Positions 42,947-52,113 of a stretch of 64,000 nucleotides of DNA are shown here, piece by piece (the first letter of the stretch is position 1; every line of letters starts with the position of its first letter). This DNA is from Nocardioides carbamazepini (GTDB lineage: Bacteria > Actinomycetota > Actinomycetes > Propionibacteriales > Nocardioidaceae): the NCBI RefSeq assembly GCF_024614185.1, contig NZ_JAHTLF010000013.1, positions 364,870 to 428,869 of the forward strand. The letters are read 5' to 3'. The translations under genes and the position numbers were made by a program. A model generated the notes under the pieces. It was not told the DNA's origin. It saw only the letters and a program-made list of their open reading frames with translations, and did not search any database.

Positions 42947-44043
42947 CAGGCGAGGGCCTCCTCGCGGCGCTGGGCGGTCACGGGGAGCGGGGCCGCCCAG
43001 ACAGGGAGCACGGCGACGAGGGCGGCGGCGAGGGCCGGCAGGGTGACCTCGGGGACGACGAGGACGCCGGGGTGGGCGACCTGCGGGTCCCATCGCCACA
43101 CGCCCCACATGCCCGCACCTGCGGCGATCCCGGAGGCGGCGACGACGATCTCGGGCAACCGCCAACGGTCGGGGCGGTAGCGGGTGCGCTGCACCCGCCG
43201 GCCGGCGAGGGCGAAGCCACCGAGCGCGACGAGCGTCCCGACGGCGAGCATCGGGAGCGCGAGGATGCGCGGCGCGGTGCTGTCGAGGAAGGCGTAGACG
43301 CCGACACAGACGCCCAGCAGGCCCGCGATGATCAGGGCACCGGTGCCGCGGCGCTGGGCCGCGGTCAGCTCCCCGGTGCGGCCGTACCCGCGGGCATCCA
43401 TCCCGGCGGCCAGGGCGAGCGAGCGGTCGAAGGAGTCCTCCAGGATCGGCACCAGGAGTCGTCGTACGCCGCGGAGCCGGCGGAACCGGCCCTGCGGTCC
43501 ACCGCGCAGCTGCTGCGCCGCCCGCACCCGGCGGGCGCTGTCGGCGAGCTGCGGCACGACGCTGATGGCGACCGTCATCGCCGTGCCGATCTCGTAGAGG
43601 GCCGGCGGCAGGGACTTCATCAGCCGCTTGGGGTTGGCCAGGGCGTTGGCGGCGCCGACCGCGATGAGGAGAGTGGCCAGGCGCAGACCCTCGTACGCCG
43701 CGGCGAGCAGCTCCTCGCGCGTGAACGGGCCGAGCAGCGAGATGCCCGCCGCCCAGTCCGGCAGCGGGATCGCCGGCAGGGTGAAGAGGACCTGGCCCGG
43801 GACGTCCCCGCCGAGCAGGATCCGGAACAGGATCCGCACCGCGATCACGACCACGCCGAGCCACACGTAGAGGCGGAACGAGCGTGCCCACGGCTGGTCG
43901 GAGCGACAGGTCAGCACGACGAGCGTGATCACCCCGAGCAGGACGAGCAGCAGGAGCGGGTTGGTCGTGCAGGACGCGGCCACCGCGAGCCCGACCGCCC
44001 ACGTCCACCAGGCCACGGGGTGCAGGTCCCGCGCCAGCCTCAT
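42946..44043 (-). CDS. ECF transporter T component
   Basis: Encodes 365 residues of the EcfT/CbiQ family. The N-terminal half carries several helices, and the cytosolic coupling region contains an ARG-type motif in 'GMDARGYGRTGEL', the helix that contacts the ATPase; a second, degenerate copy is 'RAAQQLRGG'. A further membrane region of about 120 residues follows, longer than minimal EcfT proteins. Together with the fused ATPase and S component it completes the ECF importer. Its start is 17 bases after the DUF4430-like gene stop. Confidence 0.92.
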   Translation of the reverse strand: MRLARDLHPVAWWTWAVGLAVAASCTTNPLLLLVLLGVITLVVLTCRSDQPWARSFRLYVWLGVVVIAVRILFRILLGGDVPGQVLFTLPAIPLPDWAAGISLLGPFTREELLAAAYEGLRLATLLIAVGAANALANPKRLMKSLPPALYEIGTAMTVAISVVPQLADSARRVRAAQQLRGGPQGRFRRLRGVRRLLVPILEDSFDRSLALAAGMDARGYGRTGELTAAQRRGTGALIIAGLLGVCVGVYAFLDSTAPRILALPMLAVGTLVALGGFALAGRRVQRTRYRPDRWRLPEIVVAASGIAAGAGMWGVWRWDPQVAHPGVLVVPEVTLPALAAALVAVLPVWAAPLPVTAQRREEALA

Positions 44044-44060
44044 CGCCCCGCCCGCATCGG

Positions 44061-44948
44061 TCAGGTCCTGCGACGGCGGAGGACGGGGACGGCTGCCGCC
44101 GCGCCCAGCACGACGACGACGAGGCCGATGCCCAACCAGGCCGGGAACCCGCCGTCGTCCGTCTTCCGGTCCGTGTCGGCGGAGGTCGCCTCGGGGCCGT
44201 CGGTGATCTCGTCGATGGAGGGCAGGCCCGTGGTCGAGGTCTGGCTCGGCGCGTCCGTCGGCACGTCCGTCGGCACCGCGGAGGCGGCCTCGGTCGGCGT
44301 GGGTGACGTGCTCGGAGTCGGGGTCGCGCTGTCCGTCGGTGTCGGCGACGCGGAGGTCGCGCTCGCCGACGGTGCCGGCTTGGGCGTGGGCTTCTTGGTG
44401 GCGGACGGCTTCTTCTTGTCGCCGCTGCCGGTCCCGCCCGCCGCGGACGGCGCCGGCGAGGGCGTGGGCTCCACGATCCGCGGCGTCGGCGCCACGTCGG
44501 GCGGGGTGGCCCGGCCACCGCCCTGGTGCCACGCGAACGCGAGATATCCGCCGTCCGGGACCCGGAGGCCGCCGACGCCGCGGGCGGCGTACGTCCAGGT
44601 CCCCGACACCCCGTCGGACCACCACAGGCTCCAGTAGGCGTCGGTCTCCGTGCAGTCGCCGTTGGACGGGTTGCCGTTGACCTTGCACACGAAGCCGTTC
44701 ATGCCGGCCGCCTGGCTGTACTCGATCGTGTAGCCGGCGTCCGCGAAGTTGCCGGCGGCGGTGCCACCACCGTCCGCGTCACAGCCGGCGCTGATGCCGG
44801 CGCCGAGCTGGTTGGAGTCGACGACGACCGTGATGCCCGTGGCGCCCCCGCAGGCGGCGGCCGATGCGGTGCCCGGGGGGAGCAGCACGGCGGTGGCCGC
44901 GACGAGGATCGTCGCGGCCACCGCGCGCAGAGAGCTGCCGAGGGTCAT
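44061..44948 (-). CDS. Membrane-anchored DUF4430-like protein (cobalamin-capture beta-domain candidate)
   Basis: Encodes 295 residues. Layout: Sec signal (cleavage near 'ASAAACG'), a beta-rich domain (about 35-145) with 'VVVDSNQLG', 'FVCKVNGNPSNGDC' and 'YWSLWWSDGVSGTWTYAARG', a long Pro/Thr/Ser stalk (about 150-255), and a C-terminal membrane helix ending RRRRT. The beta-domain resembles DUF4430, the fold of the C-terminal half of eukaryotic transcobalamin/intrinsic factor. I believe pipelines call close relatives the SCO2322 family. The protein would stand on the outer face of the membrane. ATG 44948 overlaps the toroid-gene stop. The role in B12 capture is inferred from riboswitch and ECF context. 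Confidence 0.8.
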   Translation of the reverse strand: MTLGSSLRAVAATILVAATAVLLPPGTASAAACGGATGITVVVDSNQLGAGISAGCDADGGGTAAGNFADAGYTIEYSQAAGMNGFVCKVNGNPSNGDCTETDAYWSLWWSDGVSGTWTYAARGVGGLRVPDGGYLAFAWHQGGGRATPPDVAPTPRIVEPTPSPAPSAAGGTGSGDKKKPSATKKPTPKPAPSASATSASPTPTDSATPTPSTSPTPTEAASAVPTDVPTDAPSQTSTTGLPSIDEITDGPEATSADTDRKTDDGGFPAWLGIGLVVVVLGAAAAVPVLRRRRT

Positions 44949-46504
44949 CAGACGACCCGGGTCGTGGCCTTGCCCTTGCGGTCGGGGAACGCACCGACCA
45001 CCTTGACCTTGGCCTTGCCCTTCTTCTTCACCTTCACCTTGACCTTCGCGACGCCCGCGGCGTCGGCCGTGCCGGTCGCGGTCTTCTTGCCGACCGTGAC
45101 GGTGACCGACTCGCCGGCCGCGAGGCCCTTGACCTTGATCGTGGCCTTCTTCTTGGCCTTGAGCGTGGCGGCGACCTTGACCTTGAGCTTCGTGGCGTCG
45201 AGGGCCTTGAGGGTCGTGGTGGTGGAGCCCCCGGGATAGCTCAGAGTGAGGGTGTGGCTCCCGGTACCGGCGGGGACGAGCACCGTCGCGGAGCTGGACC
45301 CAACGAGCCACTGGCGAGCGCCGACACCGGTGAGGCAGGACGTCAGACCCGGACGCAGGCCGGCGACGTCGACCTTCACGGACGTGCCGGCGTGGACGTA
45401 GCCGGTCGGGCCGGTGACGGTGCCTGTCGCTCCGGGACGCTGGGGGAGGTACGTCAGACCGGCCAGGGCCTGGGCACCGGCGATGACCCAGGTCTGCTGA
45501 TCGGTCGGGACGATGCCGAAGCGGATCGCGTCCTCGATGGTCTGGTCGTCGTAGCCGAGGGCGCCGGACTCGCCGGCTGCGGGGGCACCGCCGCACGCAG
45601 GACTGTCGACGAGCTGGTGGTCGGCAACCCAGGCTGCCGCCGCCTCTGCCTCGGCGGTCTCGCCGGCTTCGCCGAGCGCCCACGCCGCCAGGCCGGAGCC
45701 GTTGGCCTCGCTGGTGGAGCCATTGTTGTTGACGCCCCAGTCGCCGAAGCCGCCGTCGGCGCGCTGGTTGGCCTTCAACCAGGCCACCGCGTCCCACACC
45801 GCGAACTGCGCGTCGGGGTTGAGGCTGGCCTGTGGCAGCAGCGCGTGCACGACATAGGCCGTCCCGTCGACCGCGGAGGTGCAGACACCACCGAACTCGT
45901 AGCCCCAGCCGGCCGTGCCGCAACGCTGATCGTCGATCAGGTACTCGGCCGCCTCGTCCGCCTTGGAGCTGCCCAGATCGAACAGCGTGCGGACCGCCCA
46001 GACTTGCCCGTAGACGTCACCGTTGGGGCTCGTGCCGAGCCTGCCCTCCGCGTCAACGCTGTCTTCCAGACGCTCGGCCAGGTTGATGCCCTCGACGACC
46101 ATCGAGTCGTAGCCGGCCTCGTTGTAGAACGCCGCGGCCTTGGCCACGGCGCTGGACTTGGTCGCGTCGTAGGTGGCCCCCACGTAGTCCTCGAGGTGGG
46201 TCCCGACCGCCTCGGCGATGGCGGTCACCCGGTCGGAGTCCGGGTCCGTCGCAAGCAGGCTCAGTCCGAAGTCGAGCGTGGTGCCGATATCGGTCACCTC
46301 GGTGCCCGAGAACGGATCGAGATAGCTGAAGACGCCTGTCTCGTCGAGCTGGTCAGCGAGCCAACCGGCAGCGGCGGCGGCCTCGGCGTTGGCCGGCGCC
46401 GCATGGGCGGACGGAGCGGGAGCGACGGCCATCAGGCCGCCGGCGACGACGGCACCTCCGGCGACGGCGGCGACCGTGCGGCGTACGAGGGAACGAGTGG
46501 ACAT
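44948..46504 (-). CDS. Secreted alpha/alpha-toroid protein (prenyltransferase/squalene-cyclase-like repeats)
   Basis: Encodes 518 residues. A Sec signal (cleavage near 'SAHAAP') leads to an alpha/alpha-barrel of prenyltransferase/squalene-oxidase repeats (about 40-350), seen in 'AVAWLKANQRADGGFGDWG' and 'SEANGSGLAAWALGEAG'. It lacks the DXDD motif of cyclases and is exported, so it is not a terpene enzyme. The same barrel forms the N-terminal half of transcobalamin/intrinsic factor. The last about 150 residues are a basic Ig-like region rich in KVK/KGK. It is first in the riboswitch-controlled operon. Cobalamin binding with the DUF4430-like partner is a hypothesis. Confidence 0.82.
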   Translation of the reverse strand: MSTRSLVRRTVAAVAGGAVVAGGLMAVAPAPSAHAAPANAEAAAAAGWLADQLDETGVFSYLDPFSGTEVTDIGTTLDFGLSLLATDPDSDRVTAIAEAVGTHLEDYVGATYDATKSSAVAKAAAFYNEAGYDSMVVEGINLAERLEDSVDAEGRLGTSPNGDVYGQVWAVRTLFDLGSSKADEAAEYLIDDQRCGTAGWGYEFGGVCTSAVDGTAYVVHALLPQASLNPDAQFAVWDAVAWLKANQRADGGFGDWGVNNNGSTSEANGSGLAAWALGEAGETAEAEAAAAWVADHQLVDSPACGGAPAAGESGALGYDDQTIEDAIRFGIVPTDQQTWVIAGAQALAGLTYLPQRPGATGTVTGPTGYVHAGTSVKVDVAGLRPGLTSCLTGVGARQWLVGSSSATVLVPAGTGSHTLTLSYPGGSTTTTLKALDATKLKVKVAATLKAKKKATIKVKGLAAGESVTVTVGKKTATGTADAAGVAKVKVKVKKKGKAKVKVVGAFPDRKGKATTRVV

Positions 46505-46507
46505 GTG

Positions 46508-46539
46508 GGGCCTTCCCGCTGCAGACGGCGGGCGGGCCC
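46508..46539 (-). promoter_or_regulatory. Hairpin enclosing the ribosome site of the toroid gene
   Basis: On the minus strand GGGCC (46539-46535) pairs with GGCCC (46512-46508), enclosing an inner CCGC/GCGG stem. The AAGG ribosome site lies on the 3' side, 4 bases before the ATG region. This is a candidate sequestering structure through which the riboswitch could block translation. No terminator with a U-run is present. Confidence 0.5.
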
Positions 46540-46591
46540 AGATCTCCTGTGCCGCTGACCCGCTGCTCTTCCACGACAGCGTTGTGTCAGG

Positions 46592-46692
46592 ACGCGCCGC
46601 GACAGGTGCTCCGGCTCACCGCTCCCCAGGGGGCGGTCCACGGTTGCGGGTCAGCGCCGGGATTCGACCGGCTTCCCCCACCACGGGCGTAT
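46592..46692 (-). promoter_or_regulatory. Cobalamin riboswitch
   Basis: The minus strand shows the conserved order of a cobalamin riboswitch: GGGGAAGCCGG near 46676-46666, AATCCCGGCGCTGACCCGCA after it, and the B12-box-like AGCCGGAGCACCTGTC near 46616-46601. P1 can form between ACGCC (46690-46686) and GGCGCGT (46598-46592). It lies about 90 bases before the toroid gene and in the same direction. In this class, bound cobalamin shuts off the downstream genes. Sequence blocks match well; the exact aptamer limits are estimated. The rest of the 319-base gap (46505-46823) holds only this leader, its promoter and the gatB stop region. Confidence 0.9.
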
Positions 46693-46707
46693 TTGATGTG
46701 TCACCCG

Positions 46708-46713
46708 AGTCTA
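46708..46713 (-). promoter_or_regulatory. Probable -10 element for the riboswitch transcript
   Basis: TAGACT on the minus strand, 15 bases before the start of the aptamer. A transcription start about 7 bases downstream would place the aptamer at the very 5' end. The -35 region (around TGACGG) is weak. Confidence 0.45.
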
Positions 46714-46823
46714 GCCTCGGGCGTCGGGCTCGCCGTCATCGGGAAGAGCCTCCAGCCCGATCAGAGCGGGCGCAGCGGAGTCTCGGATCGAAACCGGTCG
46801 CTGCTGCCCGCTCCGCCGAGGTC

Positions 46824-48317
46824 TCAGGCGAGCTTCTCGAGCACCAGCTCGCGCACTCGGCCGGCATCGGCCTGGCCCCGCATCTCCTTCATGACCGCGC
46901 CGATCAGCGCGCCGGCCGCGGCAACCTTGCCGTCGCGGATCTTGTCGGCGATGTCCGGGTTCTCGGCGATGGCCTTGTCGACGGCCGCCGACAGGGCACC
47001 CTCGTCGGAGACCACGGCGAGCCCGCGGGCGGCGATGATCTCCTCGGGGGTGCCCTCGCCGGCGAGCAGACCGTCGAAGACCTGGCGGGCCAGCTTGTCG
47101 TTGATCGTCTTGGCGTCGACCAGCGCCTGCACCGCGGCGACCTGGGCCGGGATGACGGCGAGCTCGGCGAGCTCGACACCGGCGTCGTTGGCGCGCCGGG
47201 TGAGTTCGGTGAGCCACCACTTGCGGGCGGCCTGCGGGGCGGCGCCGGCGGCCACGGTCTCCTCGACCAGGGCGAGCGCACCCGCACCGATCGTGTCCCG
47301 CATGTCGAGGTCGGTGAAGCCCCACTCCTCCTGCAGCCGGGCCCGCTTCGCGGCAGGGTTCTCCGGCAGGGTGGCACGCAGCTCCTCGACCCACTCGCGG
47401 CTCGGGGCGACCGGCACCAGGTCCGGCTCGGGGAAGTAGCGATAGTCCTCGGCGTCGGACTTCTCGCGGCCCGACGAGGTGGTCCCGTCGTTCTCGTGGA
47501 AGTGGCGGGTCTCCTGGAGGACCGACCCACCGGCGTCGAGGATCCCGGCGTGCCGGGACATCTCGAACCGGACCGCGCGCTCGACCGAGCGCAGCGAGTT
47601 GACGTTCTTGGTCTCCGACCGCGTGCCGAGGACGCCGGAGCCCTTCGGCGCCAACGACAGGTTCACGTCGGCGCGGATCGAACCCTGGTCCATCCGGGCG
47701 TCGGAGACACCGAGCGCGACGATCAGGTCACGGATCGCGGACACGTAGGCCTTGGCGACCAGCGGCGCCTTCTCCCCCGTGCCGAGGATCGGCTTGGTGA
47801 CGATCTCGATCAGGGGGATGCCGGCCCGGTTGTAGTCGACCAACGAGTAGTCGGCGCCGTGGATCCGGCCGTCGGTTCCACCGACGTGGGACGACTTGCC
47901 GGTGTCCTCCTCCATGTGCGCGCGCTCGATCTCGATGCGGAAGGTCTCGCCCTCCACCTCCACGTCGAGGTAGCCCTCGAACGCGATCGGCTCGTCGTAC
48001 TGGGAGGTCTGGAAGTTCTTCGGCATGTCCGGGTAGAAGTAGTTCTTCCGGGCGAAGCGGCACCACTCGGCGATGTCGCAGTTGAGCGCGAGGCCGATCC
48101 GGATGGCCGACTCCACGGCCTTGCCGTTGACGACCGGCATCGCGCCCGGCAGGCCCAGGCAGGTCGGGCAGACCTGCGTGTTGGGCTCGCCGCCGAAGGA
48201 GGCGGGGCAGCCGCAGAACATCTTGGTGTTGGTGTTGAGCTCGACGTGGATCTCCAGGCCGAGCGCGGGGTCGTACGACGCGACGACGTCGTCGAACGGG
48301 ACGAGCATGTCGGTCAT
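46824..48317 (-). CDS. gatB: Asp-tRNA(Asn)/Glu-tRNA(Gln) amidotransferase subunit B
   Basis: Encodes 497 residues. GatB binds misacylated tRNA and activates it for transamidation. The signature '[15 protein letters not shown]' and the N-terminal '[18 protein letters not shown]' with zinc-binding cysteines are present, and the C-terminal GatB/YqeY domain is complete ('[18 protein letters not shown]'). It is the last gene of gatCAB; its start overlaps the gatA stop by 4 bases. Confidence 0.97.
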   Translation of the reverse strand: MTDMLVPFDDVVASYDPALGLEIHVELNTNTKMFCGCPASFGGEPNTQVCPTCLGLPGAMPVVNGKAVESAIRIGLALNCDIAEWCRFARKNYFYPDMPKNFQTSQYDEPIAFEGYLDVEVEGETFRIEIERAHMEEDTGKSSHVGGTDGRIHGADYSLVDYNRAGIPLIEIVTKPILGTGEKAPLVAKAYVSAIRDLIVALGVSDARMDQGSIRADVNLSLAPKGSGVLGTRSETKNVNSLRSVERAVRFEMSRHAGILDAGGSVLQETRHFHENDGTTSSGREKSDAEDYRYFPEPDLVPVAPSREWVEELRATLPENPAAKRARLQEEWGFTDLDMRDTIGAGALALVEETVAAGAAPQAARKWWLTELTRRANDAGVELAELAVIPAQVAAVQALVDAKTINDKLARQVFDGLLAGEGTPEEIIAARGLAVVSDEGALSAAVDKAIAENPDIADKIRDGKVAAAGALIGAVMKEMRGQADAGRVRELVLEKLA

Positions 48318-49843
48318 CGGGGGCCCTCCAGGGTCGGAGCCTTCGCAAGGATGGGGCCACCCCAGCGATCGGTCAGGGCGGCCTCGACAGCTGCGCCGAC
48401 GCGGTAGAGCCGGTCGTCGGCGAGGGCCGGTGCCAGCACCTGGAAGCCGACCGGCAGGCCGTCCTCGTCCGCGAGGCCGGCGGGGACCGAGATGCCGGGT
48501 ACGCCGGCCAGGTTGGCCGGGATCGTGGCGAGGTCCTGCAGGTACATCGCCAGCGGGTCGTCCAGCTTCTCCCCCAGCGGGAACGCCGTCGTGGGCGACG
48601 TCGGCGAGACCAGCACGTCGACGCCCTCGAACGCGGCCGCGAAGTCGCGCGAGATGAGCGTGCGGACCTTCTGCGCCTGGCCGTAGTAGGCGTCGTAGTA
48701 GCCGCTCGACAGGGCGTAGGTGCCGATCATGATGCGGCGCTTGACCTCGTCGCCGAAGCCGGCGTCGCGGGTGGCCTTCATGACCGCCTCGGCGCTCGGG
48801 TCGCCATCAGGTACGACGCGCAGGCCGTACCTCATCGCGTCGAACTTGGCGAGGTTCGAGGAGCACTCGGCCGGGAGGATCAGGTAGTAGGTCGCCATCG
48901 CGTGCACGAAGGTCGGGCACGACACCTCGGTGACCTCGGCACCCAGCTCCGTGAGCAGGTCGACGGTCTCGGCGAACCGCTGCATGACGCCGGGCTGCCA
49001 GCCCTCACCGGCGAGCTCCTTGATCACGCCGACCTTGAGGCCCTTCAGGTCACCGGTGGCGCCCTGGCGCGCAGCGGCGACGAAGCCGTCGACCGGGGCG
49101 TCGACCGACGTCGAGTCGAGCGGGTCGTGCCCGCCGATCAGCTCGTGCAGCAACGCCGAGTCCAGCACGGTCCGGGTGACCGGGCCCACCTGGTCGAGGC
49201 TGTTGGCGAGCGCGACCAGGCCGTAGCGCGAGACACCGCCGTAGGTCGGCTTCACGCCCACCGTGCCGGTGACGGCACCGGGCTGGCGGATCGAGCCGCC
49301 GGTGTCGGTGCCGAGGGCCAGCGGCGCCTCGAAGGCCGCCACCGCCGCGGCCGAGCCGCCACCGGAGCCGCCCGGGATCCGGGTCTGGTCCCACGGGTTG
49401 CGGGTCGGTCCGTACGCCGAGTGCTCGGTCGAGGAGCCCATGGCGAACTCGTCCATGTTGGTCTTGCCGAGGATCGGCAGACCGGCGTCCTTGATCCGGC
49501 GCACTACCGTCGCGTCGTACGGCGGCACCCAGCCCTCGAGGATCTTGGAGCCGCACGTCGTGGGCAGCCCCTGCGTGGCGAGGACGTCCTTGACCGCGAT
49601 CGGGACGCCGTCGAGCAGGTGCCGCGCCCGACCCGCCGTGCGCCGCGCGTCGGACTCCGCCGCCTGGGTGAGCGCGCCCTCGGCGTCGACGTGCAGGAAG
49701 GCATGCACGCCGGACTCGGCCGTGCCGTCGACTTCCAGGATCCGGTCCAGGTGCGCCCGGGTGACCTCGACGGAGGTGGTCTCGCCCGCGGCCAGCGCGT
49801 CGGCCAGCTCGGCGGCGGTCTTCTTGATCAGCTCGTCGCTCAC
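48314..49843 (-). CDS. gatA: Asp-tRNA(Asn)/Glu-tRNA(Gln) amidotransferase subunit A
   Basis: Encodes 509 residues, an amidase-signature enzyme that releases ammonia from glutamine for tRNA-dependent synthesis of Gln and Asn. The Ser-cisSer-Lys triad is seen in '[10 protein letters not shown]' (Lys), '[12 protein letters not shown]' (cis-Ser) and '[11 protein letters not shown]' (nucleophile). It overlaps gatC upstream and gatB downstream by 4 bases, ensuring equal amounts of all three subunits. Confidence 0.97.
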   Translation of the reverse strand: MSDELIKKTAAELADALAAGETTSVEVTRAHLDRILEVDGTAESGVHAFLHVDAEGALTQAAESDARRTAGRARHLLDGVPIAVKDVLATQGLPTTCGSKILEGWVPPYDATVVRRIKDAGLPILGKTNMDEFAMGSSTEHSAYGPTRNPWDQTRIPGGSGGGSAAAVAAFEAPLALGTDTGGSIRQPGAVTGTVGVKPTYGGVSRYGLVALANSLDQVGPVTRTVLDSALLHELIGGHDPLDSTSVDAPVDGFVAAARQGATGDLKGLKVGVIKELAGEGWQPGVMQRFAETVDLLTELGAEVTEVSCPTFVHAMATYYLILPAECSSNLAKFDAMRYGLRVVPDGDPSAEAVMKATRDAGFGDEVKRRIMIGTYALSSGYYDAYYGQAQKVRTLISRDFAAAFEGVDVLVSPTSPTTAFPLGEKLDDPLAMYLQDLATIPANLAGVPGISVPAGLADEDGLPVGFQVLAPALADDRLYRVGAAVEAALTDRWGGPILAKAPTLEGPR

Positions 49844-50139
49844 TGCTCGTCCCCCAGGATCCGCGGGACCCGGAACCGCTGCTCCTCGGCCTCCGGCGCG
49901 CCGGACAGCGCCTGCTCGGCGGTCAGGCCGGGCACGACCACGTCCTCGCGGAAGACGTTGGTGAGCGGGATCGGGTGCGAGGTCGGCGGCACGTCGTCGC
50001 CGGCCACCCCGCTGATGGACGCGACCGCCTCGAGGATCACGTTGAGCTGGGGCGCAAGGTGGTCCAGCTCGGCGTCGTCGAGGTCGATCCGGGCGAGATC
50101 GGCCAGGTGGGCCACCTCGTCGCGGGTGAGTTGAGACAT
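49840..50139 (-). CDS. gatC: Asp-tRNA(Asn)/Glu-tRNA(Gln) amidotransferase subunit C
   Basis: Encodes 99 residues, the small helical chaperone-like subunit that holds GatA and GatB together. The N-terminus '[19 protein letters not shown]' and the '[18 protein letters not shown]' stretch are typical. ATG 50139 is preceded by the divergent start region of the P-loop-like gene. It is the first gene of gatCAB. Confidence 0.95.
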   Translation of the reverse strand: MSQLTRDEVAHLADLARIDLDDAELDHLAPQLNVILEAVASISGVAGDDVPPTSHPIPLTNVFREDVVVPGLTAEQALSGAPEAEEQRFRVPRILGDEQ

Positions 50140-50182
50140 GCCGGCGATTCTAGGTCCCGGGGCGGTCCCTAGAATCCGCCGG

Positions 50183-50614
50183 GTGCACGCCCTCGCTCCC
50201 GTTCCGCGCCGCCTCCCGCAGCGCGTGGTCGTCGCCGGCGCCCCGGGGGAGCAGCTGACGGCCTTCCTGACGCGGCTCGCGGCGGCGCTCGACGTCCCCC
50301 TGGTTCCGCTCACGGACCTGTCCGGTCCTGCCGAGCTGGCCGCGCTCGCGGCGTTCGACGGCTGGGTGACGACCGCCGACGAGGAGTGGGCGCGCCCCGC
50401 GCTCCTGGCGCGGGCGGAGGTGCTCCTCCAGGTCGAGCTGGAGGCGGCCGGCTTCGCCGGTCGGGTACGACGCACGCTGCGCCGGATCCGATCCGACGTG
50501 CGCCCACCCGACCTGGGCTGGGTCGGCACGGCGACGCTCGAGCATCCTGGTCTGGACGTCGTCCTGCTGCCGGACCCGGACAGCGCCGAGAGCTGGCTGC
50601 GGGCGAACGCCTGA
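50183..50614 (+). CDS. Small protein with degenerate P-loop (adenylate-kinase-like)
   Basis: Encodes about 143 residues. '[20 protein letters not shown]' occupies the place of a Walker A loop in adenylate/shikimate-kinase-like folds, but the Gly-Lys-Ser/Thr is replaced, so ATP binding is doubtful. Later segments ('[25 protein letters not shown]') resemble the hydrophobic strand and Arg-rich lid of such proteins. It starts with GTG 50183 and is divergent from gatC; an upstream ATG (50138) would run across the gatC start. Function unknown. Confidence 0.72.
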   Translation: MHALAPVPRRLPQRVVVAGAPGEQLTAFLTRLAAALDVPLVPLTDLSGPAELAALAAFDGWVTTADEEWARPALLARAEVLLQVELEAAGFAGRVRRTLRRIRSDVRPPDLGWVGTATLEHPGLDVVLLPDPDSAESWLRANA

Positions 50615-50620
50615 CGAGAC

Positions 50621-51655
50621 TCAGGCCAGATGGCGCCGCAGGAAGCGCCCGGTCCGCTGCATCGACAGGTCCCACTGCGGGCCGAAAGCGTGCTCCTCAC
50701 CGACGTAGGTCCGCATCGTCACATCGACGCCGGTCCGCTCCATCAGCCGGGTCGTCGCCCGGCTCCACCGGATCGGGCAGGAGTCGTCGGAGGTGCCGTG
50801 ATGGATCAGCACCGGCTCGGTGACGTCGCCGAAGTAGGTCCGGGCACTGATCCCCGCCCAGAAGGCCGGGTTGGCGGCCGGCTCGCCGTAGCGCCGCAGG
50901 ATCCGGCCGGCGACGCCGTCGCGCGCGGGGTCGGGGCGGATCCATCGCTCGAAGTTGTCGACGGCGTCCGAGCTCACCGGCGCGAACACGACCGCCGCGT
51001 CGACGAGGCCGGGCCGCACGACGAGCGCGTTGTAGACGACGCCACCGCCCATCGACCGGCCCACCAGCGCGACCCGCTCGTCATCGACCGGGCCGGGCCA
51101 GGCCCGCAGCGCCAGGACCGCGTTGACGACGTCCTCGGTGTAGCCCATCCGCATGTCGAGGCCGCCGCTCGCGTCGGCGTCCGAGCCGGCGTGGCCGCGG
51201 TAGTCGACGTGCAGTGCGACGTACCCGTGGTCGCCGAACCACGCCCGCTCCCGGGTCATCCCCTGCCCGTTGGCATAGATCGCCGGATCGATGTAGCCGT
51301 GCGCGAGCACGACCGCCGGGAACGGTCCCGGTCCCTCCGGCACCGCGAGCCGGCCGGACACCGTGAGTCCGCCGCCGCGGTAGGTGACGGCGTACTGCCG
51401 GTGCCGCGCCGTGCGCGCGACCTCCTCGCCCAGGGTGAGTCCGCCGCCGTCGAACGCCTTCTGCGCAAGCGCGGGCAACGACACCCGGTGGGGTACGGCG
51501 GCAGGGGGCTCCGCGCTCGCGGGAGCGCTGTCGCTCGTGGCGGACGGGAGCGGTGGGGGCGTCGTCGGACCGGCACCGGGCCCCTCCGCATCGGAGCACC
51601 CGGTCGCCAGCGACACCAGGACCAGGACCGGCGCGATCCGACGCAGCCATCTCAT
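50621..51655 (-). CDS. Alpha/beta-hydrolase lipoprotein (prolyl-oligopeptidase-like)
   Basis: Encodes 344 residues. The lipobox 'LATGC' (Cys about 20) and a Pro/Ser-rich linker show an exported, lipid-anchored enzyme. The hydrolase core has '[13 protein letters not shown]' (oxyanion side), '[14 protein letters not shown]' (nucleophile Ser), '[10 protein letters not shown]' (acid) and '[10 protein letters not shown]' (His). It resembles peptidase S9 or dienelactone-hydrolase family members. It is convergent with the degenerate P-loop gene and 38 bases downstream of the VOC gene. Confidence 0.9.
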   Translation of the reverse strand: MRWLRRIAPVLVLVSLATGCSDAEGPGAGPTTPPPLPSATSDSAPASAEPPAAVPHRVSLPALAQKAFDGGGLTLGEEVARTARHRQYAVTYRGGGLTVSGRLAVPEGPGPFPAVVLAHGYIDPAIYANGQGMTRERAWFGDHGYVALHVDYRGHAGSDADASGGLDMRMGYTEDVVNAVLALRAWPGPVDDERVALVGRSMGGGVVYNALVVRPGLVDAAVVFAPVSSDAVDNFERWIRPDPARDGVAGRILRRYGEPAANPAFWAGISARTYFGDVTEPVLIHHGTSDDSCPIRWSRATTRLMERTGVDVTMRTYVGEEHAFGPQWDLSMQRTGRFLRRHLA

Positions 51656-51693
51656 CGTGCCAGTGTGCCCCGGCCGGGCAGGGTCCGGCGGCC

Positions 51694-52104
51694 TCAGCCG
51701 GACATCTGGCCGATCCGGAGCTTGTTGCCGAACGGGTCACGGATACCGAAGTCGGTGCCGTAGTCCTTGACGCTGATCTCGTCGGTGACGTCGACGCCTC
51801 GGGAGACCAGGGCGTCGTAGGCCGCCTGGGCGTCGTCCGTCGCGAGGGCGACCCAGCCACCGGCGGCGCCCCGGGTCAGCAGGTCGCGGACCTGCGCGGC
51901 GGTCTCCTCGTCCATCGAGGGCGGGCCGGGCCGTTCCAGCAGGATCTCTCGGTCCGGGTCACCCGGCACGCCGACGGTCAGCCAGCGCATGAATCCGAGG
52001 TCGGCATCGGTGCGCACCTCCATGCCGAGCACGCCGACGTAGAAGTCGAGCGCCTCGTCCTGGTCGAGCACGAAGAGGGAGGAGAGCCTGGTGTGAGTGA
52101 GCAT
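51694..52104 (-). CDS. VOC-family protein
   Basis: Encodes 136 residues with the vicinal-oxygen-chelate fold. The first unit 'TRLSSLFVLDQDEALDFYVGVLGMEVRTD' and the last 'TDFGIRDPFGNKLRIGQ' are typical, the latter supplying a probable metal ligand. The pairing of this type of VOC protein with an AraC regulator 9 bases upstream is a recurrent actinobacterial arrangement. Substrate unknown. Confidence 0.9.
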   Translation of the reverse strand: MLTHTRLSSLFVLDQDEALDFYVGVLGMEVRTDADLGFMRWLTVGVPGDPDREILLERPGPPSMDEETAAQVRDLLTRGAAGGWVALATDDAQAAYDALVSRGVDVTDEISVKDYGTDFGIRDPFGNKLRIGQMSG

Positions 52105-52113
52105 GCGCCCACG

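Noticed and set aside
44061..44160. Sortase (LPXTG) anchor in the DUF4430-like protein
   Set aside because: The C-terminus has a membrane helix and basic tail but no LPXTG or close variant.
42947..44518. Extension of the fused ECF ATPase gene upstream to 44518
   Set aside because: The extra part is an Arg/Pro-rich shadow of EcfT; the ATPase starts at ATG 42946 with a normal N-terminus and an ATGA overlap.
44948..46504. Terpene cyclase or prenyltransferase enzyme
   Set aside because: The toroid repeats are present, but the protein is exported, lacks the DXDD catalytic motif and sits in a B12-controlled transport operon.
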